64,000 bases of DNA, taken from the NCBI RefSeq assembly GCF_000194155.1, contig NZ_GL877880.1, positions 106,501 to 170,500 on the forward strand. The letters are read 5' to 3'. A program made the position numbers and the translations under genes. Source of the DNA: Saccharopolyspora spinosa NRRL 18395. GTDB lineage: Bacteria; Actinomycetota; Actinomycetes; Mycobacteriales; Pseudonocardiaceae. The notes beneath the pieces were generated by a model. That model searched no databases and was not told the origin of the DNA. It saw only the letters and a list, made by a program, of their open reading frames with translations. Of this stretch, positions 32,345-42,356 are shown piece after piece. Numbering within the stretch: position 1 is the stretch's first letter; every line of letters begins with the position of its first letter.

Positions 32345-32480
32345 TCCCGAGTAGCGGAACCTCAGACGCCGCCTGGACTGCGGGATCCCCAACTCATGTA
32401 TGGACCCAATACGCGGCATCTGAGCTGTCCTCACCAGACGACGCCCGAGAGCCCGCAGCGGTGCCGGTTGCGAGGGTGGG
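32345..32480 (-). repeat. Intergenic repeat family A, inverted copy
   Basis: On the plus strand: GTAGCGGAACCTCAG, CTGCGGGATCC, CCAATACGCGGCATCTGAGC, TGTCCTCACCAGACG, GAGAGCCCGCAGCGGTGCCG, GTTGCGAGGGTGGGC. These are the complements, in reverse order, of the boxes at 6,700-6,826. The CTCGCGAG box is mutated here. It occupies the gap between the MarR and PPOX-family genes. Confidence 0.65.
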
Positions 32481-32481
32481 C

Positions 32482-33297
32482 TCAGCTGTCGTGGCCGCCC
32501 ACCGGTTCGGGCCGGTGCCACGGCCGGGGCATGCCCTTGGACTCGAAGTAGTCGCCGCCCTTTCGCTTGACGTCGTCGGTGCCCCAGGTGCGCTGGCGCA
32601 GCATCGGCACCATCCGCGGGATGTGCTTGCGGCAGTGGATGTAGGCCTCCTCGATCTGCACCACGACCCAGCGCTCGGGCGTGCGGCCGCGGTCGAACTC
32701 GGCGGGCAGCGCGGGGTGGATGGCGCGCAGGTCGGCGTCCTCGGCGATGCGGGCCTTGCCGTTGACGTGCAGGCCGATCAGGTCGGTCACGAAGTCCACC
32801 AGCAGGATCCCGATGTGGGGGTTCTCACTGATGTTGCCCAAGCTGGCCAGCACGCCGTTGCCCCGGTACTCCGGGTAGCAGAGGTGCCGGTCGTCGAGGA
32901 CCTCCATGAAGCCGGCCGGGCCGGCACGCAGGCTGGAGTCGCACGCGCCGCGCCGGTCGGAGGTGGCCACGAATGCGATCTCCATCCGCCCGATGAACTC
33001 CTTCATCAGCGGGTTCAGGTGGTCCAGCACCTGGTCGTCGTAGAACTTCCGGGCGCGCTTCTCGGTGCCGTAGGCGCGCTGGAGCAGGTGTTCACCCGCC
33101 GAGCCGGGCAGCGGGACCGGACCGTCCTCGACGAACGGATCGCTCAGTGGCGCGTCGGGCTCCTGGCCGCGCTGCTGAATCGGGGCCGTGAGCTGCCAGG
33201 ACTCGTTCGGGGTGGTGGGCGGCCCTGAGAGCTCCAGCGCCAAGAGTGCCGCGTCGGCGGTACCGGTCGGGGGTAGGTGGTCGGGGATCACACGCAT
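32482..33297 (-). CDS. Pyridoxamine 5'-phosphate oxidase-family flavoprotein
   Basis: A 271-residue protein with the split-barrel FMN-binding fold typical of the PPOX superfamily. MKEFIGRMEIAFVATSDRRGACDSSLRAGPAGFMEVLDDRHL is the core, followed by NPHIGILLVDF and EDADLRAIHPALPAE. Long N- and C-terminal extensions mark the subgroup that often accompanies flavohemoglobins and ferredoxin-reductase-like proteins. It is divergent from the flavohemoglobin gene, which supports a joint role in nitrosative or oxidative stress. The exact reaction is not known. Confidence 0.85.
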   Translation of the reverse strand: MRVIPDHLPPTGTADAALLALELSGPPTTPNESWQLTAPIQQRGQEPDAPLSDPFVEDGPVPLPGSAGEHLLQRAYGTEKRARKFYDDQVLDHLNPLMKEFIGRMEIAFVATSDRRGACDSSLRAGPAGFMEVLDDRHLCYPEYRGNGVLASLGNISENPHIGILLVDFVTDLIGLHVNGKARIAEDADLRAIHPALPAEFDRGRTPERWVVVQIEEAYIHCRKHIPRMVPMLRQRTWGTDDVKRKGGDYFESKGMPRPWHRPEPVGGHDS

Positions 33298-33521
33298 CAC
33301 CGTGTCACGTCCACCTCTCTGCTAACAGCGGCAGAGACTAGGTTCCCCCGGTAGATCCATGCATTATCTACGTGAAGTAGTTATGAAACCCTCAAAAGTG
33401 GCATCAAGGCAGACGCGTCACGAGGCACGAGTTAGGGTCCACCCTGTGTCGGGGGACGCTTGCAAGTAGTGGTGTGCCTGCCTGGGTACGACCGCCAACG
33501 TGGAGAAGACTGCCCCGAACC

Positions 33522-34694
33522 ATGACAGCGAACGCCGTACTGAGCCCCGGACCCCCGAACCACGAGCCGTCGAACTCCGGTGTGAGCAAGATGGTTCGCC
33601 TCATCCGCGAGAGCTTCGCAGTCGTCGAGCCGCACACCGACGATGTGGCGAGGTTCTTCTACGGCATGCTCTTCAGCCTCGCACCGGCCACCCGCGACCT
33701 GTTCGCGGTGAACATGGAAGTGCAGCGCAGCAGGCTACTGCGGGCGCTCGTGCACGTGATCCAGATGGTCGACAGGCCAGACGAGCTATTGCCGTTCCTG
33801 CACCAGCTCGGCCGCGACCACCGCAAGTTCGGCGTGGTCACGGCGCACTACGAGGCGGTGGGCACCGCGCTGCTCGCCTCGATCAAGAGGTACGCCGGCG
33901 ACGCCTGGACCGACAGCGTGGAGCGCGCCTGGGCCGAGGCCTACACCGTGATGGCCTCCGCGATGACCGAGGCGGCCGCCGCCGACGACGGCCCCGCCTG
34001 GTACACCGGCCAGATCGTGCACCACGAGCGGCTCAGCTGGGACGTCGCGGTGATCCGCGTCCAGCCCGACCACCCGGTGCCGTACCAGCCGGGCCAGTAC
34101 GTGAGCGTGGAGGTGCCGCAACGGCCCCGGCTGTGGCGCTACCTGAGCCCCGCCAACGCGCCGAGCGACGACGGGATCCTGGAGTTCCACATCAGGTCAG
34201 TGGAAGGCGGCTGGGTCAGCCGCGCGATGGTCGGGCACGCCCGCCCCGGCGACCAGTGGCGGATCGGCTCGCCAATGGGTCGGCTGACCGTGGACCGGGA
34301 GACCTCACCGGACGTCCTGATGATCGCCGGCGGTACTGGACTGACCCCGATGCGCGCGATCATCGACGACCTCGCGCAGTACGGCGAGAACCCGCGCGTG
34401 CAGCTGTTCTACGGCGGCCGGACCCGCGAGGACCTCTACGACCTGGAGAACCTGCAGCGCGTCGCGATGCACAACCCGTGGCTGACGATCACACCGGTGG
34501 TGGAGGACGACCCGGGCGTCTCGGGTGCGGAGCACAGCACGCTCGCCGAGGCGGTGACCCGCTACGGCGCGTGGCAGGACTGGGACGTCCTGGTCAGCGG
34601 CTCGCCGGGGATGATCCGGGCCACGGTCTCCCAGATGCTCGTCGCGCGCACGCCCCTCGACTACATCCGCTACGACCCGTTCACTCTGGACTGA
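33522..34694 (+). CDS. Flavohemoglobin-type globin-reductase (NO dioxygenase-like)
   Basis: A 390-residue two-domain protein. The globin part is residues about 24-155, with a B10-type Tyr47 in FFYGMLF, Gln68 in the E7 region and proximal His100 in LGRDHRKFGV. A ferredoxin-NADP reductase-like part (about 160-390) has RLWRYLSPANAP for FAD and MIAGGTGLTPMRAI for NAD(P)H. It would oxidise NO to nitrate using O2 and NAD(P)H. ATG 33522 has a distant GGAGAAG. It lacks the C-terminal flavin motif of E. coli Hmp and belongs to the actinobacterial type. The convergent terminator is shared with the next gene. Confidence 0.92.
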   Translation: MTANAVLSPGPPNHEPSNSGVSKMVRLIRESFAVVEPHTDDVARFFYGMLFSLAPATRDLFAVNMEVQRSRLLRALVHVIQMVDRPDELLPFLHQLGRDHRKFGVVTAHYEAVGTALLASIKRYAGDAWTDSVERAWAEAYTVMASAMTEAAAADDGPAWYTGQIVHHERLSWDVAVIRVQPDHPVPYQPGQYVSVEVPQRPRLWRYLSPANAPSDDGILEFHIRSVEGGWVSRAMVGHARPGDQWRIGSPMGRLTVDRETSPDVLMIAGGTGLTPMRAIIDDLAQYGENPRVQLFYGGRTREDLYDLENLQRVAMHNPWLTITPVVEDDPGVSGAEHSTLAEAVTRYGAWQDWDVLVSGSPGMIRATVSQMLVARTPLDYIRYDPFTLD

Positions 34695-34718
34695 GCACCG
34701 CCTGACGACCGAGCGACC

Positions 34719-34757
34719 GAGGGGCGTCTTCGACCGATCTGGTCGAAGACGCCCCTC
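34719..34757. terminator. Bidirectional terminator between flavohemoglobin and TetR genes
   Basis: GAGGGGCGTCTTCGACC (34719-34735), loop GATCT, GGTCGAAGACGCCCCTC (34741-34757). The 17-bp arms are perfect. Two converging genes end at its edges. Confidence 0.88.
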
Positions 34758-35325
34758 ATTCGTCGGCAGCGCGCGGTTCGAGCAGCAAGTCGGCGGCTCG
34801 GGCCAGGACCTCGCGGCGGGTGCGCTCGCCGTGGTCCACGACGAGGTAGTGGTGGCCGGTCACCAAGCAGAAGAGCAGCATGCTGCGGGCTTCGACCTCC
34901 TCGGGGTCCGAGCAGTAGCTGCCGAACAGCTCCCGCAGGTAGGCCATGCGCTTGTCGTCGACGCGGCGGAGGCGCTCGGCGACGGTTTCGTCCCACCGCG
35001 CCCAGTCTCGGACAGCGAGGTCGATCGGTAGCAGGCGGTCGTCGGAGAAGGTGAGCATGCCCGCCCGCCAGATCTTGGTCCGCGCGTCTCCGCCTTCGCC
35101 CTCCACCTGGTCGATGACCTCGCGGGTGCTTTCCCGTTCCCAGGTGTCGAGCATCTCCTCCAGCAGCGCGTTCCTGTCGGCGAAGTGCCCGTAGAAACCG
35201 CCTTTGGTGACGCCGAGCGCCCGCGCGAGGTTTTCGATGCGCACCGCGTCCGGACCGCCCGCCGCGAGCGCCTGCAGCCCCTGCTCGATCCAGCTGCTGC
35301 GTGGGGTGCGTGTGACGGCGGCCAT
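34756..35325 (-). CDS. TetR/AcrR-family regulator
   Basis: A 189-residue repressor. Its HTH (LQALAAGGPDAVRIENLARALGVTKGGFYGHFADRNALLEEML) spans residues about 16-58, and the ligand domain is helical. The start at 35323-35325 leaves a short arm before the HTH. It is divergent from a small ABM-domain gene with a 26-bp palindromic operator in the gap, so it probably controls both genes. Confidence 0.92.
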   Translation of the reverse strand: MAAVTRTPRSSWIEQGLQALAAGGPDAVRIENLARALGVTKGGFYGHFADRNALLEEMLDTWERESTREVIDQVEGEGGDARTKIWRAGMLTFSDDRLLPIDLAVRDWARWDETVAERLRRVDDKRMAYLRELFGSYCSDPEEVEARSMLLFCLVTGHHYLVVDHGERTRREVLARAADLLLEPRAADE

Positions 35326-35378
35326 GTCCTCAGTATCACCGACAGCGTTGACACCGCGCCGGGTCGGGCCAGTACGCT

Positions 35379-35404
35379 CCATCTATACGGAGCCGTATAG
35401 ATGG
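35379..35404. promoter_or_regulatory. TetR operator
   Basis: CCATCTATACGG-AG-CCGTATAGATGG, 12-bp perfect arms around 2 bp. It lies 54 bp before the TetR start and 35 bp before the divergent ABM start. It includes TATACGG, which may be the -10 region. Confidence 0.88.
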
Positions 35405-35438
35405 AATTTCGTTGGGACAGAACGAAGGAGGCGGCGGG

Positions 35439-35726
35439 ATGACCGTCGGCATGATCGCCTTCCACTATCCGAGGCCCGCGCATTTCGACGAGTTCGTCGC
35501 CCGGGTGCACCGGGTCCGCGACGCCTTCCTCGGAACTCCGGGATGCATGTCCGCCGACGTGTGGACCACCCCGGACGACGAGGCCGTGGTCTCGACGGTC
35601 ACGTGGGAGTCCGACGAGGCGTTCGCGGCGTCGTTCGCCGCCGTCAAGGAGTCGGCGGGTGACGACATCGTGTTCGACGAACGCGAAAGCCGCGCCCGCG
35701 AAATCACCACGCTCCGCTCCAGGTAA
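35439..35726 (+). CDS. ABM-type (antibiotic biosynthesis monooxygenase-like) small protein
   Basis: A 95-residue alpha/beta dimeric-barrel protein. The N-terminal strand IAFHYPRPAHFDEFVARVHRVRDAFLG, then VWTTPDDEAVVSTVTWESDEAFAASFAAV, fits the ABM/EthD fold. The opening MIAFHYP plus the C-terminal FDERESRAREI are usual. It could be a small monooxygenase or a stress enzyme. ATG 35439 follows GAAGGAGGCG. It is divergent from a TetR gene that sits beside its operator. Confidence 0.75.
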   Translation: MTVGMIAFHYPRPAHFDEFVARVHRVRDAFLGTPGCMSADVWTTPDDEAVVSTVTWESDEAFAASFAAVKESAGDDIVFDERESRAREITTLRSR

Positions 35727-35771
35727 CGCGCCAGGACGCGGGCGGAGCCAGCCGACAGGCGGCACTAACGC

Positions 35772-35814
35772 GAAAGGCGCCTGATGGCCTGCTCGCGGCC
35801 ATCAGGCGCCTTTC
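35772..35814. terminator. Bidirectional terminator between ABM and hspR
   Basis: GAAAGGCGCCTGATGGCC (35772-35789), loop of 7, GGCCATCAGGCGCCTTTC (35797-35814). The 18-bp arms are perfect. It ends the ABM message on the plus strand and the dnaK operon on the minus strand. Confidence 0.9.
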
Positions 35815-35835
35815 CAGCGTTGCTGTCGCCAGCGG

Positions 35836-36288
35836 TCAGCGCCGTTTGCGGTCTGGTTTCCAGACGACCAGGGCCGTTTCCTGGCGGATCGGCACCAGGT
35901 CCCGGCGGTAGGAGGCGTGCACCGCGGCCGCCGCCTGTTCGGCCGCCGCATGCGCCGCCGCCACCTCTTCGGCCAGTTCCTGGACCTTGGCGCGGAGCGC
36001 GTCGACCTCGTTCTCAAGATCGATGATCCGCTTGATGCCCGCCAGGTTCACGCCCTCCTCCTGGGAGAGGCGCTGCACCTCGCGGAGCAGGGCGATGTCT
36101 CGCAGGGAGTAGCGGCGGCCGCCCGCAGGGGTGCGCCCGGGCGAGACCAGACCCAGCCGGTCGTAGCTGCGCAGGGTCTGCGCGTGCAGCCCGGACAGCT
36201 GCGCGGCCACCGAGATCACGAACATCGGCGTGTCCTCGTTGGCCCCCGGCGGGAACCCGAAGCCCGGATCCATTGGGCGACCGGCCAT
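35836..36288 (-). CDS. hspR: HspR heat-shock repressor (MerR-like)
   Basis: A 150-residue repressor that binds HAIR sites with DnaK as co-repressor. MerR-type HTH: MFVISVAAQLSGLHAQTLRSYDRLGLVSPGRTPAGGRRYSLRDIALLREVQRLSQEEGVNLAGIKRI (residues about 22-88). A coiled coil of Ala/Glu heptads follows (about 90-125). It is the last gene of dnaK-grpE-dnaJ-hspR, only 2 bp from the dnaJ stop, with GGGAGG upstream. The length and context match actinobacterial HspR. HAIR sites stand before dnaK (two) and clpB (one). Confidence 0.95.
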   Translation of the reverse strand: MAGRPMDPGFGFPPGANEDTPMFVISVAAQLSGLHAQTLRSYDRLGLVSPGRTPAGGRRYSLRDIALLREVQRLSQEEGVNLAGIKRIIDLENEVDALRAKVQELAEEVAAAHAAAEQAAAAVHASYRRDLVPIRQETALVVWKPDRKRR

Positions 36289-36290
36289 GA

Positions 36291-37469
36291 CTACCTCCCG
36301 AGCAGCTCGTTCAGGTCGCGGCGCGGATCGTGGTCGGCGGTCGCCTTCGCATAGTCCGCCAGCGCCTCGGCCGCCTTGTCGTCCAATTTGGACGGAACCA
36401 CGACCTGCAGCGTCACCAGGAGATCCCCGCTGCTGCCGTCCTTCTTGCCCACGCCCTTGCCGCGCACCCGGAAGGTGCGGCCGCTGCCGGTCCCGGCCGG
36501 GACCTTCAGCGACACCTTCCCGTCCAGGGTCGGCACGGTCAACGTAGTGCCCAGCGCCAGTTCGGGGAAGGTGACCTGAACCGTGATCGTCAGGTCATCA
36601 CCGGAACGTCCGAACACCCGGTGCGGGCTGACGTGCACCACGACGTACAGATCGCCCGCGGCGGCGCCCTGCCGACCGGGTTCGCCCTGTCCCGCCAACC
36701 TGATCCGCTGCCCGTCGGAAACCCCGGCCGGGATCCGCACCGTCAGCGTCCGGCTGCGGGTGCTGACCCCTTCGCCGCGGCAGTCCGGGCACGGGTCGTC
36801 GATCAGCTGGCCGCGACCCCGGCAGTCCGGGCACGGCTCGCTGAACGCGAACGCACCCTGGTTGCGGGTCACCAGCCCGGAACCAGAGCAGGTTGTGCAG
36901 GAGCGCGGCCGGGTGCCCGGCTTGGCACCCGAACCGTGGCAGGTCGGGCAGCTCACCGGGCTGGACAACCGGAGCGGAACCGTGGCCCCGCGCACCGCCT
37001 CGACGAAGTCGATGCGCACCTCGGTCTCCACGTCGGCGCCGCGCTTCGGGCGGTTCGCCGTGGTGGCACCGGGGCGGCGACCGCCGAACAGGCCGCCGAA
37101 GATGTCGCCGAGCCCGCCGCCGCCACCACCGCCCCCGGCACCGCCGAAGAGGTCACCGATGTCGAAGCCGCCGGTGCCACCCGGACCGCCGAAACCACCG
37201 AAACCGCCCTGGCCGCCGCCGAAACCGCCAGCGCCGAACAGCTTCCGGGCCTCGTCGTACTGCTTTCGCTTGTCCGGGTCGGAGAGCACCCCGTAGGCCT
37301 CGGAGACGGCCTTGAACTTGGCTTCGGCCTGGGCGTTTCCGGGGTTGGCGTCGGGGTGGTTCTCCCGCGCCAGCTTCCGGTACGCTTTCTTGATCTCGTC
37401 GGCCGAAGCCGCGGAGGAGACGCCCAGCTCGGCGTAGAAATCCTTGTCAAGCCATTCCCTGGCGCTCAC
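36291..37469 (-). CDS. dnaJ: DnaJ chaperone
   Basis: A 392-residue Hsp40, type I. The J domain (residues 9-75) contains HPD at H38-P39-D40, which stimulates DnaK ATPase. A Gly/Phe-rich region follows (76-130). The zinc domain has four CxxCxGxG units (CPTCHGSG, CTTCSGSG, CPDCRGRG, CPDCRGEG). The C-terminal substrate-binding domain ends GELLGR-like. It lies between grpE (25 bp upstream) and hspR (2 bp downstream) in the heat-shock operon. Confidence 0.97.
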   Translation of the reverse strand: MSAREWLDKDFYAELGVSSAASADEIKKAYRKLARENHPDANPGNAQAEAKFKAVSEAYGVLSDPDKRKQYDEARKLFGAGGFGGGQGGFGGFGGPGGTGGFDIGDLFGGAGGGGGGGGLGDIFGGLFGGRRPGATTANRPKRGADVETEVRIDFVEAVRGATVPLRLSSPVSCPTCHGSGAKPGTRPRSCTTCSGSGLVTRNQGAFAFSEPCPDCRGRGQLIDDPCPDCRGEGVSTRSRTLTVRIPAGVSDGQRIRLAGQGEPGRQGAAAGDLYVVVHVSPHRVFGRSGDDLTITVQVTFPELALGTTLTVPTLDGKVSLKVPAGTGSGRTFRVRGKGVGKKDGSSGDLLVTLQVVVPSKLDDKAAEALADYAKATADHDPRRDLNELLGR

Positions 37470-37494
37470 CGGGCGCTCCTCCCTCCGTTCCTCA

Positions 37495-38213
37495 TCAACC
37501 CTGCTCGGACTGGTTCTCGCCGGTCGCCGGTTCGGCGGGCTCGGCGGCCGGCTCGTGGTCGGTCACCGCGACCATCGCCGGCCGCAGCACCCGGTCGCCG
37601 AACCGGTAGCCGCGGCGCAGAACGGTCGTCACAGTCGGCCCGTCCACGTCCGGGGAGGTGCTGTGCTGCACCGCCTCGTGCATCGACGGGTCGAACTCGT
37701 CGCCTTCCGCGCCGAAGGGCTCCAGCCCGGCCGAGTTCAGCGTCGCGACCAGCTTGTCCGCCACGGCCTTGAACGCGCCGTTGAGGTCGCCGTGGGCCTC
37801 GGCGCGGTCGAGGTCGTCGAGCACCGTCAGCAGGTCGGCGGCCACCGACGCCTTCGCGCCGGCGATCACCGCTTCGCGGTCGCGTTCCACCCGCTTGCGG
37901 TAGTTCGCGTACTCCGCGGTGACCCGCTTGAGGTCGGCGGTGAGCTCGTCGACCTGCTGCTGCAGCCCGACCGAGCCGCCCGCCGCCTCTTCGGGCTCGG
38001 GCTGCTCGGCCGCAGGCTGCGCGGCCTCCTGCTCGGCGTTCCCGACGATGTCCTCGTCGAGGGTGCCGGACATGCTTTCGGCCACCTGCGCCTCTTCTCC
38101 GTTCGGAGCGGGCACCCGGCGCTGGCCGGTCACGGGGTCGATGCGCCGCCGATCCCGGACCACCACCGGCTCCTGCTCGCCTTCGTTGCGCGACATTTCC
38201 GGCCTGTCCGCAG

Positions 38214-38217
<4 letters not shown>
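37495..38217 (-). CDS. grpE: GrpE nucleotide-exchange factor
   Basis: A 240-residue co-chaperone that releases ADP from DnaK. An N-terminal disordered, acidic region (to about 85) is followed by the long dimer coiled coil (VDELTADLKRVTAEYANYRKRVERDRE). The C-terminal beta part holds the GrpE signature VLRRGYRFGDRVLRPAMVAV. GTG start overlapping the dnaK stop by 4 bp (GTGA), so the operon is tightly coupled. Confidence 0.96.
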
Positions 38218-40002
<1,785 letters not shown>

Positions 40003-40053
40003 GCTGCTTTCCTCCCGACTTGTTGCCTGTACGCCCAAGCGCCATCCCCGGCC

Positions 40054-40129
40054 CTTGAGCTTTGCTCACTCAAGTTTTACCCACTGCCCATCATCATCGT
40101 CAATCCGGATTGAGCGCGGGCCACTCAAG
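40054..40129. promoter_or_regulatory. Two HAIR elements (HspR sites) before dnaK
   Basis: CTTGAGC-TTTGCTC-ACTCAAG (40054-40074) and ATTGAGC-GCGGGCC-ACTCAAG (40109-40129). Both have the 7-N7-7 geometry of HAIR, and the right half-site ACTCAAG is exact in each. They lie 52 and 107 bp before the dnaK ATG. Confidence 0.92.
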
Positions 40130-40459
40130 CTTTCTGCCAGAACAACGGCTGACCAGCGACGGAAGTTCCGGCGGCAACGCGCGACGTGACATTGCCGACA
40201 GGCGGCGGGTCGCGGCCAGGACCGCTTTCGCGGATGCCAACGCCCCGGAGCAGCTTCGTTTCGGGGCCTTCATCCTCGCCGCGGCCACAGCGCGCACAGC
40301 CCTGCAGAGTCGGCCCAGTCCTCCGCCCCGCAGCCCGGTTCGCTGAGCTCAGTCGAGACCGGTGGGGCACCGGTCGAGAACGGCGGCGGCTCCGCCGGAT
40401 CCTCGGGACCACGGCCAGCCGATACGTCGGCTTGTCGACATGCCGGCGTCGGAGCGGGG
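40130..40459. other. Gene-free stretch between dnaK operon and DUF4097 gene
   Basis: Divergent relative to dnaK and downstream of the minus-strand DUF4097 gene. I see no open frame with a start and ribosome site in either direction, no clear terminator and no repeat. Confidence 0.5.
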
Positions 40460-41431
40460 TCAGGCCTCCTTGACGCGGATCTCGCCGCTGCCGCTGGACA
40501 GCGTCAGACGCTTCACGGCGGCCGGGTCCTGCGCCACGTCCACATCGACGCCGCCGGAGCCGCTGTCCGTGTCGACGCGGTAGCGGTCGCCGGGCACCGT
40601 CAACTCGATGCCGCCGCTCCCGGTGGACACCTCGACGGTCTGCGGGCTGACCAGTTCCAACTCGACGTCGCCGGACTGGGCCTTCGCGACGACGCCCGGG
40701 CCGCGCAGGCCGCGCCCGCTGATCCCGCCGCTGCCGGTCTCGACGCCGACCCGGCCGCCGATCTCGTGCAGCGTGATCTCCCCGGAACCCGTGTCCGCAT
40801 CGACCGGACCGTCGACGTCGCTCACCGACACGCCACCGGAACCGGTGTGCGCCCTGACATCGCCGCCGATCTCGGCCAGCGTGATCTCCCCGGAGCCGGT
40901 TTCCGCGTCGACCGGACCGCGGACCCGGGTCACCGACACGCCGCCGGAACCCGTGCGAACGTCAACCGGACCACCGATCTCGCTCAGCAGCACCTCGCCG
41001 GAACCCATCTCGGCCTGCACCGACTGCATGCCCACCGCGTCCAGCCGACCGGAGTCGAGCTTGCCGCGAACCGGCACCGAGGTCGGCAGCGTGACCTGGT
41101 AGTCGACGGTGCAGTTCCAGCCGCAGTCGGTGGGTAGCACCAGCGCGCCGCCCTCGACGCGGTGCTTGATCTCGGTGGCGTCGCCCCCGCCGCCGCCCCC
41201 CAAGAAGGCGCTTTCCCAGCGGTGGACCCGCTGCACGATCTCGGCGCGAGCGCCCGGTGCGTGGCGCACCTCGACGTCGCCGGCACCGCCGGCGAGTTCG
41301 ACGCGGTCGATCCCGTCCAGTCCGGTGGAGCGCTCCTGCATGGATGAGGAGGGCCACCCGAACAGCGCTGCTCCCCCGATCAGCACCAGCGCCGCCCCGC
41401 CCACCGCGAGCCCAACCCGAGCCATCGCCAT
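40460..41431 (-). CDS. DUF4097-type beta-repeat membrane-anchored protein
   Basis: A 323-residue protein with an N-terminal membrane segment (residues 1-24, GLAVGGAALVLIGGAALFG) and a long right-handed beta-helix-like domain. Residues about 140-240 repeat a roughly 20-residue unit of the form VDA-TGSGEITL-EIGG / VRA-TGSGGVSV-xVxG, alternating two versions. It looks like an adhesin or DUF4097/DUF2807 surface protein of unknown function. ATG 41431 has GGGGG upstream. The underlying DNA is also repetitive at 60-120 bp periodicity. Confidence 0.78.
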   Translation of the reverse strand: MAMARVGLAVGGAALVLIGGAALFGWPSSSMQERSTGLDGIDRVELAGGAGDVEVRHAPGARAEIVQRVHRWESAFLGGGGGGDATEIKHRVEGGALVLPTDCGWNCTVDYQVTLPTSVPVRGKLDSGRLDAVGMQSVQAEMGSGEVLLSEIGGPVDVRTGSGGVSVTRVRGPVDAETGSGEITLAEIGGDVRAHTGSGGVSVSDVDGPVDADTGSGEITLHEIGGRVGVETGSGGISGRGLRGPGVVAKAQSGDVELELVSPQTVEVSTGSGGIELTVPGDRYRVDTDSGSGGVDVDVAQDPAAVKRLTLSSGSGEIRVKEA

Positions 41432-41811
41432 CCCCCAAGTTTGCCGACTTCCGCGGACGAAGTTACGCACCGCGTCCAGCCCGGACCTCAGGGATACCCC
41501 CGAAACACCCCGGGAGTTTCCCCGAAACCGACCTCCGGCGTAGTCCCCGCAACCTTCGACTCAGCCATCTGGCGGCATTTCCGGCACGCTGCCAGGGGAA
41601 GATCGCGGCTTGTGCCGCACCCGACGCAACCCCGCTCTCGCCGGGATGTCTCCTGATCGGGCGCAACGAACAGGGCTAGGAGACGCACCAATGTTCAAGA
41701 ATTCTCGGGGGATTCGAATCGGCATGTTCGTCGTCGCGGGGGTCGCCGCCCGCGACGCGACGGCGGACATCCACCTCGGACCTGTCGAGTTTCCCGCCGC
41801 AGCCGGGAGTT
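41432..41811. other. Intergenic stretch with a short gene-start remnant
   Basis: About 380 bp. One plus-strand ATG at 41691 has a good ribosome site (CTAGGAGACGC) and begins MFKNSRGIRIGMFVVAGVAA, like the start of a secreted protein, but the frame soon runs antisense into the macro-domain gene. I read it as a broken gene start, not a functional gene. Confidence 0.4.
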
Positions 41812-42271
41812 TCACGCTCCGAAGACGTCGTCGTAGGCGGCTTCGAACGCCGCCAGCGACTTCGCGTCGAAGAGCACGAAGCGCACCTCGTCGACATCGG
41901 TCGGGGTCTCGCGCACCGCGCGCATCGCGATCCGCGCCGCCTCGTCGAGCGGATACCGGTAGACGCCGGTGGAGATCGCGGGGAAGGCAACCACTTTCGC
42001 GCCGAGTTCGTCGGCGATCCGCAGGGATTCCCGGAAGCAGGAAGCCAGCAGCCCGGACCGGTCCTCGGCGGCGACGTAGGTGGGGCCGACGGTGTGGATC
42101 ACCCAGCGCGCCGGGAGTTCGCCGGCGGTATTCCTGGAGGATCGCCGGCCCGCCGCGCCGGTGGATCGCGCCGTCCACGCCACCGCCGCCCAGCAGCGAG
42201 GAGTTCGCCGCGTTCACGACTGCGTCGACTTCCTGCTCGGTGATGTCGCCCTGGACCAGCGTGACCCGCAT
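41812..42271 (-). pseudogene. Macro-domain (ADP-ribose hydrolase) gene with internal deletion and frameshift
   Basis: From ATG 42271 the first frame reads MRVTLVQGDITEQEVDAVVNAANSSLLGGGGVDGAIHRRGGPAILQE, a canonical macro-domain N-half with NAANSxLLGGGGVDGAIH. The frame then changes at about 42,132, and the second reads AGELPARWVIHTVGPTYV...AFPAISTGVYRYPLDEAA, ending VFGA at 41,812. About 20-25 codons between QE and AGELPARW are missing compared with family members. The protein should remove ADP-ribose from proteins or O-acetyl groups. The same kind of lesion occurs in dnaK. Confidence 0.85.
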
Positions 42272-42356
42272 GCGGGGAGTGTGCGCCCACGCTCCCGGCC
42301 CCGCTCGATATGACCCGCATCACAACGTCCTGCGCAAACCCGCGGCCTTCAGCTGA

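Noticed and set aside
40460..41431. CRISPR-like repeats
   Set aside because: The DNA periodicity comes from protein repeats in DUF4097; there are no constant-length spacers and no cas genes in the window.
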